Source: Candidatus Caccocola faecipullorum (GTDB taxonomy: Bacteria; Synergistota; Synergistia; Synergistales; Synergistaceae). Taken from it: a stretch of 9,986 nucleotides of DNA. Below the pieces are notes generated by a model. It did no database searches and was not told where the DNA came from. It saw only the letters and a program-made list of their open reading frames with translations. This document shows positions 5,505-9,986 of the stretch, in pieces. The position numbers were made by a program, and so were the translations under genes. Numbering within the stretch: position 1 is the first letter of the stretch; every line of letters starts with the position of its first letter. The stretch lies in NCBI GenBank assembly GCA_018716365.1, contig DVKA01000179.1, positions 1 to 9,986 of the forward strand, given 5' to 3'.

Positions 5505-8351
5505 TTATTTCGCGTTTTTGAGTTCCTCAAGGCCGGCGCGGATCTTCTCCGGTTTCGCCGGGATGGCCTTGATGCGGACTCCGCATGCGTCGTGTATCGC
5601 GTTGCAGACTGAGGCGTGCGGCGCTGCGAGCGGCATTTCTCCGGTTCCCGCCGCTCCGAACGGTCCAAGCGGACGCGGCGTCTCGACGTGGACGAGCGTG
5701 AGATCATCGGGAACGTCCTTGATGTAGGGCAGTCCCATCACGACGAAGTTGTTGTACTTGTTCTCGTCGAGGAAGTCTTCAGTGAGCGCGAGGCCTATGC
5801 CCTGCGCGATTCCGCCGTACTGCTGTCCGTCGACTACGAGGTAGTTGTTGATGACGCCGACGTCTCCGACGAGGACGAACTTTTCACAGTGCGCCTTGCA
5901 GGTGTCCATATCGACGGAAACCATTGCGAGGTTGACGGCGAACATGTGGAAACCGAAGGGCTTGCCGAGGCCGGTGTCCTTATCGTTGCCGGAGCAGACT
6001 TCCGTCGTGCCGTCGGCGTGGAGTATCTTGGCCTGCGTGTAGCCTTCGTAGAAGGTCGGGATGTTCTCGGCGATCATCTCGTCGTAGGTGCGGTAGGTTC
6101 CGTCGGGCTTGCGCATCGCGTCGAGGAGCTTCTTGCAGCTGTCTACGATGGCGTTTCCGACCATGACTTGGCAGCGGCTCGCCGCGGCGGCTCCGCTGTT
6201 CGGGGCCTTCGCAGTGTCGGAGAGGACGAGCTTTATCTGCTCGGGGCGCAGGTTCAGCGGCTTCAGCGCTTCGTGCGCGGTTCCTATGCATCCCATGTCG
6301 GCGCCCTGTCCGTGGTCTTCCCAGGTATTGTAGATGGTGACGCCGTCTTTGGTGAGCTCGATGTTGCTCGCAGCTTCGTCGGCTCCGTCGTCGTTGGAGT
6401 TGTAGATGCCTATCGAGACTCCGACGCCGTACTTGACCTTATCGTTCGAAAGCTCGGCTGCTTTCTTTTTCATTTCTTCGTAGTACGGACGCGCCTTCTT
6501 CATCATTTCGGGAAGCGGGAATACTTCCGGCGCGTAGCCCGACGGGAACTGTCCACGCGGGTTCTCCGTAAACGGCGCCCATTCGAGCAGGTTCATCTCG
6601 CGGAAATCGAACGGGTCTATGCCGCACTTGTTCGCAAGCATATCTATCGCGGTCTCGCCGCCCCAGTAGGTCTGCGGCGCGCCGTATGCGCGGAAGGCCG
6701 CGCTCCAGCGGTGGTTGCTCCAGCAGGTGTAGCCTGTTACGCGCATATCCTCATAGGCGTAAGGAGCAAGGAAGAACTGTCCGCCCTTGTTCGTAAGGTC
6801 GTTCGCGGACTCGCTGAACGGACCGTGATCGACCCAATAGGTCTGCTCGGCTCCGACGATCTTGCCGTTCTTGTCCGCGCCGACGCGGATGTGCATGAGG
6901 AACGGCGAACGTTTCGGCGTGCGGATGTTGTGCTCCTTCATGTTGACGCGCATATAGACGGGGCGTCCGCATGCGATGAGCGCGATCGCAAGGTAGGGCT
7001 CGTTGGTCGGGGCGACTTTGTAACCGAACGAAGCTCCGAGGTTGTTCTGGATGACGCGGATTCTCGACGGCGGGACGCCGACGCCGCGCGCAATCATCAT
7101 CTGGTGGCGGTAGACGCATATCGACTTTGACGCGATCGTGAGGAGGCCGTTTTCGTCGTAATAGGCGTAGCCGCAGTCCGTTTCAAGAACCATATGCGGC
7201 TGGCGCGAGCTGAGGAATTCGTCGTCAACGACATATGCAGCGTTGTCGAGCGCTTCCTTCGGGTCGTCGCCCTTCTTGAATACGCGCTTGTTCCATGCGT
7301 TCGGCATTCCGTCGTAGCCTTCGATGTCGTCGTAGACCTTTATCGCGTCGGGCGCCTTTGCCTGATAGATGTCGATGAGCTCGGGAAGCGGCTCATAATC
7401 GACCTTGATTTTCTGCGCCGCCGCGCGCGCGTTGTTTTCGGTGTCGGCGCAGACGATGGCGACTACGTCGCCCCACTGGCGGATCTTGTCGCCCTCTTCG
7501 ACCATTATGCGGCGCTCCCAGCCGTCGGTGAGCGCGGAGTCACAGCCGACCTGTCCGCGGATGCGGTTCGTACCCTTGACGTCCTTATAGGTTACGACCT
7601 TGAATACGCCGGGCATCTTCTCGGCTTCGCTGACGTCGATCTTGTTGACCTTCGCGTGGCGGACGCCTTCGAGCGCATAGGGATAGGCGAAGAGGAATTC
7701 CTCAGGCAGTTTGAGCCTGTCGTCGTCGCCAAAATCCCAGAGCCCCGTCGCCTTGTAGATAGCGGAGGGACGCGGATAGCTGCTGTTCCATACGGAGTCG
7801 CCCGGCTTGTACATCTTAGCGAGGTCTTCAATTTTCTCCTCGCCGCGCAGGATGGCGGCGGCCTTCATAACCGCGTCGACTATCTGCTTGTAGCCGGTGC
7901 AGCGGCACGCCATCCAGTTCTTGCTGAACCACTCGCGGACCTCTTCGCGCGTCGGGTTCGGGTTCTGGTCGAGAAGAGCTTTGCCGCTCGTGATGAATCC
8001 GGGCGTGCAGAAGCCGCACTGAATGGCTCCGCAGACTATCATGGCCCACTGGAGCGCGTGGAGGTTGTCCGGCGTGCCTATTCCTTCGATTGTGGTGATC
8101 TGCGAGAATTCGGGCACGTTCTTCCAGCGCGTGATGCACGCGCGGACGACCTTGCCGTTGAGTATTACGTTGCAGACGCCGCACTGTCCGCAGTCGCAGC
8201 CGCGCTTCGTTCCGGTCATCTTGAGCTGGTCGCGCAGCACCGTAAGAAGCGTCACGTCGGGCTTGCCTATTACGCGCTTCGGCACGCCGTTGATGATGAG
8301 GTTCTTGACATGGTAGCTGGCCTCGGCCGGAATTGTGATTTCCTTCGCCAT
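5505..8351 (-). CDS. mop: Molybdenum-containing aldehyde oxidoreductase, Mop type
   Basis: A 948-residue xanthine oxidase-family enzyme closely resembling Desulfovibrio gigas Mop (about 907 residues), which oxidises aldehydes to carboxylic acids using a molybdopterin cytosine dinucleotide cofactor. The N-terminal plant-type [2Fe-2S] domain has C52, C57, C60 and C72; the second cluster has C112, C115, C149 and C151 (QCGFC and ACRCTGY). The molybdenum domain follows from about 185, with AFRAYGAPQ (552-560), WEDHGQGADMGC (677-688) and the end motif GAAGTGE, whose E905 matches the catalytic glutamate. There is no FAD domain, as in Mop, so electrons should leave through the iron-sulphur clusters to a soluble carrier. 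C54 is an extra cysteine in the first cluster loop. The ATG at 8351 follows GAGGAG seven bases away; upstream in-frame starts would run through the structured leader. Expression is probably set by the Moco riboswitch at 8485-8610. Confidence 0.93.
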   Translation of the reverse strand: MAKEITIPAEASYHVKNLIINGVPKRVIGKPDVTLLTVLRDQLKMTGTKRGCDCGQCGVCNVILNGKVVRACITRWKNVPEFSQITTIEGIGTPDNLHALQWAMIVCGAIQCGFCTPGFITSGKALLDQNPNPTREEVREWFSKNWMACRCTGYKQIVDAVMKAAAILRGEEKIEDLAKMYKPGDSVWNSSYPRPSAIYKATGLWDFGDDDRLKLPEEFLFAYPYALEGVRHAKVNKIDVSEAEKMPGVFKVVTYKDVKGTNRIRGQVGCDSALTDGWERRIMVEEGDKIRQWGDVVAIVCADTENNARAAAQKIKVDYEPLPELIDIYQAKAPDAIKVYDDIEGYDGMPNAWNKRVFKKGDDPKEALDNAAYVVDDEFLSSRQPHMVLETDCGYAYYDENGLLTIASKSICVYRHQMMIARGVGVPPSRIRVIQNNLGASFGYKVAPTNEPYLAIALIACGRPVYMRVNMKEHNIRTPKRSPFLMHIRVGADKNGKIVGAEQTYWVDHGPFSESANDLTNKGGQFFLAPYAYEDMRVTGYTCWSNHRWSAAFRAYGAPQTYWGGETAIDMLANKCGIDPFDFREMNLLEWAPFTENPRGQFPSGYAPEVFPLPEMMKKARPYYEEMKKKAAELSNDKVKYGVGVSIGIYNSNDDGADEAASNIELTKDGVTIYNTWEDHGQGADMGCIGTAHEALKPLNLRPEQIKLVLSDTAKAPNSGAAAASRCQVMVGNAIVDSCKKLLDAMRKPDGTYRTYDEMIAENIPTFYEGYTQAKILHADGTTEVCSGNDKDTGLGKPFGFHMFAVNLAMVSVDMDTCKAHCEKFVLVGDVGVINNYLVVDGQQYGGIAQGIGLALTEDFLDENKYNNFVVMGLPYIKDVPDDLTLVHVETPRPLGPFGAAGTGEMPLAAPHASVCNAIHDACGVRIKAIPAKPEKIRAGLEELKNAK

Positions 8352-8358
8352 TATTGAT

Positions 8359-8451
8359 CTCCTCTCTCGTGATAAGATTTTCCCCATTTCCCGCCGGAGC
8401 GGGAGTCCCTGAAAACACACAGATTTTGCGCGAATTGGAGAAGAAGAAAGG
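8359..8451 (-). promoter_or_regulatory. Expression platform of the mop leader
   Basis: The pyrimidine tract at 8451-8437 (CCTTTCTTCTTCTCC) can pair imperfectly with the aptamer 3' segment GGAAAGGGGTAGAGG (8494-8480), 13 of 15 positions counting G-U. It can alternatively cover the ribosome site: TTCTTCTC (8445-8438) with GAGAGGAG (8366-8359), 8 of 8 counting two G-U. A hairpin TCCCGC-TCCG-GCGGGA (8404-8389) with a UNCG loop lies between. This is a manual fold. Confidence 0.45.
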
Positions 8452-8484
8452 AAACGCGCCTTACGGCGGCGCCGGATGACCTCT

Positions 8485-8610
8485 ACCCCTTTCCAATTTG
8501 GACGCCCTAGGGCGTCCCGGGAGGCGCGGCGCTTTTGCGCGCGCCCTCGCGGACTTTCGTCCGCTGGCCCCGTCTCCTTGGCATACGCTTTAGGCGGCGG
8601 GGCTCGGGGT
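8485..8610 (-). ncRNA. Moco-class riboswitch aptamer in the mop leader
   Basis: Read 5' to 3' on the minus strand: P1 is ACCCC (8610-8606) with GGGGT (8489-8485). P2 is GCCCCG (8603-8598) with CGGGGC (8572-8567). P3 is GCGGAC-GAAA-GTCCGC (8564-8549), a perfect stem with a GNRA loop. P4 is a GC-rich hairpin (8546-8522) with an AAAA loop and one bulged C, running into the conserved GCGCCTCCCG (8527-8518). An extra hairpin GGACGCC-CTAG-GGCGTCC (8517-8500) precedes the conserved TGGAAAGGGG (8495-8486). From memory the E. coli moaA Moco riboswitch has the same core (GCCUCCCG, then UCUGGAAAGG) after a P4 hairpin. It lies about 34 bases from the predicted transcript start, 134 bases before mop, a Moco-dependent enzyme, so cofactor-controlled expression is expected. 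Confirmation needs a covariance-model match. Confidence 0.82.
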
Positions 8611-8627
8611 TGCAACTACGTTGCAAC
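8609..8627. repeat. Two tandem GTTGCAAC palindromes
   Basis: GTTGCAAC (8609-8616) and GTTGCAAC (8620-8627), each self-complementary, are separated by TAC. They lie just inside the predicted mop transcript and touch the first base of the riboswitch P1. They could be an operator for a dimeric regulator or form a 5' hairpin in the leader. Confidence 0.5.
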
Positions 8628-8650
8628 AATTGTCAAAACTTTCTATTCAA

Positions 8651-8679
8651 ATCATACAAAAGTACACAATAATGAGCAA
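8651..8679 (-). promoter_or_regulatory. Candidate promoter for mop
   Basis: On the minus strand TTGCTC (8679-8674), a 17-base spacer and TATGAT (8656-8651). The -10 box has one mismatch, the -35 box three. Start of transcription would be near 8644, giving a leader of about 290 bases before the mop ATG. A weak -35 box would suit an activator-dependent promoter. Confidence 0.45.
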
Positions 8680-8723
8680 TATTTAGTTAAAAAAAGGAAT
8701 GTTGTGTCCGTTTCTGCTCAGTT

Positions 8724-8743
8724 TATGATTATTAAAATTCATA
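8724..8743. promoter_or_regulatory. Imperfect palindrome upstream of the mop promoter
   Basis: TATGATTATTAAAATTCATA is symmetric at 8 of 10 half-site positions and lies about 80-100 bases upstream of the predicted mop start, in an AT-rich stretch (8630-8760) that contrasts with the GC-rich genes. This is where an activator such as the adjacent CitB-family regulator could bind. The remainder of 8630-8820 shows no gene. Confidence 0.3.
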
Positions 8744-8822
8744 CATGCCATTTGTAAAAGCGATGGCGCGCGGTGCTGGGTAGAAAAATTTGGGGCGAGG
8801 AACTAATTTACAGGACGGTAGC

Positions 8823-8860
8823 AAAAAACGCCCCGCCGCGTAAGCTTCGCGGCGGGGCGT
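8823..8860 (-). terminator. Strong Rho-independent terminator after the response regulator
   Basis: On the minus strand ACGCCCCGCCGCG (8860-8848), loop AAGCTTA and CGCGGCGGGGCGT (8840-8828) form a perfect 13-bp stem, followed by a run of T residues (8828-8823). It ends the regulator transcript about 30 bases after the stop codon and insulates mop from read-through. Confidence 0.93.
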
Positions 8861-8890
8861 GGAATCCTCGGATTTTTCGTGAATTCTGCG

Positions 8891-9586
8891 CTAGAGCAGA
8901 GCCATGCGGTAGCGTTTCTCTGGGCGGCCGACGCGGCGGTAGGCGTACTCGACGACTACGCGCTCGCTGAGCGTCAGGAATTCAAGATAGCGGCGCGCCG
9001 TCGAGCGCGAGATGCCGAGGCGGTCACCGACCTCCTGCGCGGAGAAGGTCCCTTCGTTTTCCTTGAGGAAGGACTCGATGTCGTTTAGGCACTTAAGCTG
9101 GAGCCCCTTCGGTATCGTGCGGTTGTTGGCCCACGAGGGGTCGTGAGTCTTCATCGCAACGAGCGCGTCTATATCCTCCTGCTGCCACGGGCTCGTGCGC
9201 CCCGTCAGCGAGTGGTGGTATATCTGGTAATTTTTGAGCGCGGCGCGCAGCCTGTCGAACGAGAAGGGTTTGACGAGGAACTCGAAGACTCCCGCGCATA
9301 TCGCCTTGCGCACGAGCTCGGGGTTGTCGCCCGACGATACGACGATGTAGTCCGTGCGGGGGAATTCTTTGCGCAGTTCGTCTATTTCGTCGAAGGCGCT
9401 GAAATCCTTGAGGTAAAGGTCGAGCAGCACAAGATCGACGTCGACGCAGCGCATCGCCTCGAACATCTGCGGCCCCGTCTCCACTCTCTTGAGCAGAGTG
9501 AAGGACGTGTCGTTGAGTATCACGTCGGAATATAATTTCTGAAGCAGCGGGTCTGATTCTGCAATAAGGACTTTCAGGCTGCGCAA
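8891..9586 (-). CDS. CitB/DcuR-family response regulator
   Basis: A 231-residue two-component transcriptional regulator. The receiver domain (about 4-120) has phosphoacceptor D56 (LVLLDLYLKD), S84/S85 and K106 in the VKPF motif. One of the two usual N-terminal acidic residues is replaced: the segment reads AESDP (9-13), with serine at 11. The C-terminal DNA-binding half includes FSAQEVGDRLGISRSTARRYLEFL and GRPEKRYRM, the winged-helix signature of CitB, DcuR and DpiA regulators of carboxylate use. No kinase gene is visible. The TTG at 9586 is chosen: AGAGGGGG lies nine bases upstream, it gives the family's normal length with the receiver starting at once, and the upstream in-frame ATG at 9724 lies inside the conserved leader RNA. 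The leader suggests cofactor-controlled translation; mop is a plausible target. Confidence 0.85.
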   Translation of the reverse strand: MRSLKVLIAESDPLLQKLYSDVILNDTSFTLLKRVETGPQMFEAMRCVDVDLVLLDLYLKDFSAFDEIDELRKEFPRTDYIVVSSGDNPELVRKAICAGVFEFLVKPFSFDRLRAALKNYQIYHHSLTGRTSPWQQEDIDALVAMKTHDPSWANNRTIPKGLQLKCLNDIESFLKENEGTFSAQEVGDRLGISRSTARRYLEFLTLSERVVVEYAYRRVGRPEKRYRMALL

Positions 9587-9593
9587 CGCTCCG

Positions 9594-9650
9594 TTCCCCC
9601 TCTCGTGTATTCTGTGCCGGAGCTCCCGCAAATACGGAAACGGGAAAAGG
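9594..9650 (-). promoter_or_regulatory. Expression platform of the regulator leader
   Basis: CCTTTTCCC (9650-9642) is a perfect 9-base complement of GGGAAAAGG (9683-9675), which includes three bases of the aptamer's P1 3' strand (GGGG, 9684-9681). The same tract can pair with the ribosome site GGGGGAA (9600-9594), 7 of 7 counting two G-U. The two pairings exclude each other, and the first also excludes P1. If ligand stabilises P1, the tract is freed to cover the ribosome site, predicting repression by cofactor. Direction of control is inferred. Confidence 0.5.
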
Positions 9651-9680
9651 GCGCGCCTGCGCTCAGCTATGAGACCTTTT

Positions 9681-9776
9681 CCCCTTTCCAGACGGGAGGC
9701 GCCGGCGTTTCCGCGGGCACCCAATGGCCTGACGCCATAGAAGCGGCGCGCTTCCGCAGGACGGCAGGCTCGGGGT
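9681..9776 (-). ncRNA. Moco/Tuco-class riboswitch aptamer in the regulator leader
   Basis: It shares three blocks with the mop leader in the same order: ACCCCGAGCC (9776-9767), GCGCCTCCCG (9702-9693) and TGGAAAGGGG (9690-9681), the last extending to 16 of 18 identical bases down to 9673. P1 is CCCC with GGGG (9684-9681). P2 is GCC (9769-9767) with GGC (9729-9727), continued by GCCGT (9765-9761) with ATGGC (9738-9734) and GAAGCG-CGC-CGCTTC (9754-9740). P4 is GGGTGCC-c-GCG-GAAA-CGC-c-GGCGCC (9721-9698) with a GNRA loop. Between P2 and P4 there are only three bases, so P3 is absent, and the extra hairpin of the mop copy is reduced to TC. Variants without P3 have been proposed to sense the tungsten cofactor. 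The class call rests on remembered E. coli moaA similarity and the paired copies. Confidence 0.8.
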
Positions 9777-9800
9777 ATTATTCACTTTTAACCGCTTTTG

Positions 9801-9828
9801 ATTATAACAACTGAGGTGCATTTGTCAA
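9801..9828 (-). promoter_or_regulatory. Consensus promoter for the response regulator
   Basis: On the minus strand TTGACA (9828-9823), a 16-base spacer and TATAAT (9806-9801): both boxes match sigma70 consensus perfectly. Transcription should begin near 9794, about 18 bases before the riboswitch P1, leaving a leader of about 208 bases. A strong constitutive promoter fits a gene controlled mainly at the RNA level. Confidence 0.88.
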
Positions 9829-9881
9829 CAAGCGGCGGCGCGCACGCGCGATTCACAAATGCGCCGCGGCGGCAAGTTGTA

Positions 9882-9887
9882 TATAAT
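9882..9887 (+). promoter_or_regulatory. -10 box for the gene at 9939
   Basis: A perfect TATAAT 52 bases before the start codon. No good -35 box is found at normal spacing (TTCACA at 9852-9857 is 24 bases away), so the promoter may need an activator. It diverges from the regulator promoter; 9829-9881 between them is GC-rich with no gene. Confidence 0.45.
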
Positions 9888-9938
9888 AGAAGCGCACATA
9901 AGAGCCGCTCGCTCAATTCATGGAAAGAGGTGCCCTCT

Positions 9939-9986
9939 ATGACGAATCAGATATGGAATCCGCAGGAATACAGAAAGAGCGCGGAC
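9939..9986 (+). CDS. 5' end of a probable SAM-dependent methyltransferase (partial)
   Basis: Sixteen codons are visible: MTNQIWNPQEYRKSAD. AAGAGG (9925-9930) lies eight bases before the ATG. The opening W-N-P-x-x-Y followed by a short polar stretch resembles the start of class I methyltransferases of the trans-aconitate methyltransferase type, but too little is present to be sure. A second frame opens at an ATG at 9919 without a ribosome site and is less likely. Confidence 0.5.
   Translation, partial: MTNQIWNPQEYRKSAD

Noticed and set aside
5616..7130. Long plus-strand open frame (504 codons) opposite mop
   Set aside because: It is the antisense shadow of a clear Mop coding sequence in GC-rich DNA. 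It resembles no family and has no ribosome site.
7194..8357. Second long plus-strand open frame opposite mop
   Set aside because: Same reason: it is fully antisense to the iron-sulphur and early molybdenum domains of Mop.
8566..8582. B12-box-like GCCAAGGAGACGGGGCC in the mop leader (cobalamin riboswitch)
   Set aside because: It lies at the wrong end of the structure, and the remaining cobalamin riboswitch elements are absent. It is explained by the Moco-type P2.
8471..8582. A GCC-AA-GGAGAC / GUC-A-UCC-GGC closing helix around the mop aptamer
   Set aside because: It pairs on paper, but it conflicts with the P1 and P2 helices that are shared in position with the regulator leader, so it was dropped in favour of those.
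8352..8615. N-terminal extension of Mop to an ATG at 8615
   Set aside because: The extra 88 codons are low-complexity, have no family match and run through the riboswitch. The ATG at 8351 has a good ribosome site and a Mop-like N-terminus.
8614..8636. Sigma54-type promoter (TTGACA...TTGCAA on the minus strand, G-to-G spacing of 10)
   Set aside because: The -24 element lacks the GG of TGGCAC, and the match falls inside the predicted leader. The TTGACA there also has no -10 box at 17 bases.
9587..9724. N-terminal extension of the response regulator to an ATG at 9724
   Set aside because: It would place 46 arginine-rich residues before the receiver domain and lies inside the conserved leader RNA.
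9921..9930. TGGAAAGAGG on the plus strand, similar to the riboswitch core block
   Set aside because: It is the ribosome site of the gene at 9939. The other blocks are absent and the leader is too short for an aptamer.
1..9986. CRISPR arrays, insertion sequences, tRNA or rRNA genes, integrase sites
   Set aside because: None seen: no regularly spaced repeats, transposase fragments or tRNA-like cloverleaf sequences on reading both strands.

Overview
The window is GC-rich, dense protein-coding bacterial DNA with AT-rich promoter islands and standard Shine-Dalgarno sites. The lineage is not fixed by anything I can see. A Desulfovibrio-type aldehyde oxidoreductase, frequent ATA codons in a GC-rich background, and fermenter-style small genes would suit a Synergistota-like or other anaerobic bacterium; this is a low-confidence guess.

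Layout. Positions 1-32 hold the start of an unidentified minus-strand gene, separated from the next gene by an AT-rich divergent promoter with a palindrome. Positions 170-2963 are a tight plus-strand run: an exported ComEC-like metallo-beta-lactamase-fold protein, its DUF3006 partner (4-base overlap), a Gpt-type phosphoribosyltransferase, a GNAT acetyltransferase and a chloramphenicol acetyltransferase homologue. A separate plus-strand gene (3054-4241) encodes a fosmidomycin-resistance-type MFS exporter. A hairpin at 4264-4300 separates it from the convergent minus-strand genes. Reading leftward from the right end, those are: a CitB/DcuR-family response regulator (9586-8891) with a strong terminator; mop, a one-polypeptide molybdenum aldehyde oxidoreductase (8351-5505), with its own terminator; a cupin (5423-4980); and a YhbS-like GNAT enzyme (4972-4325). 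At 9939 a plus-strand gene begins, probably a SAM methyltransferase, cut by the window end.

The most notable content is non-coding. The leaders of mop (8485-8610) and of the response regulator (9681-9776) share three blocks in the same order: ACCCCGAGCC, GCGCCTCCCG and TGGAAAGGGG followed by AGGTC. Between the blocks lie helices of different sequence that still pair. The core matches what I remember of the Moco riboswitch upstream of E. coli moaA. The mop copy has a P3 hairpin with a GNRA loop. The regulator copy has only three bases where P3 should be, the form reported for putative tungsten-cofactor (Tuco) variants. Each leader also has a downstream pyrimidine tract that can pair either with the aptamer's 3' strand or with the Shine-Dalgarno site.

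Together this suggests a local circuit in which pterin-cofactor status controls translation of both a Moco enzyme and a transcriptional regulator that may act on it. No sensor kinase, Moco biosynthesis gene or molybdate transporter lies in the window.
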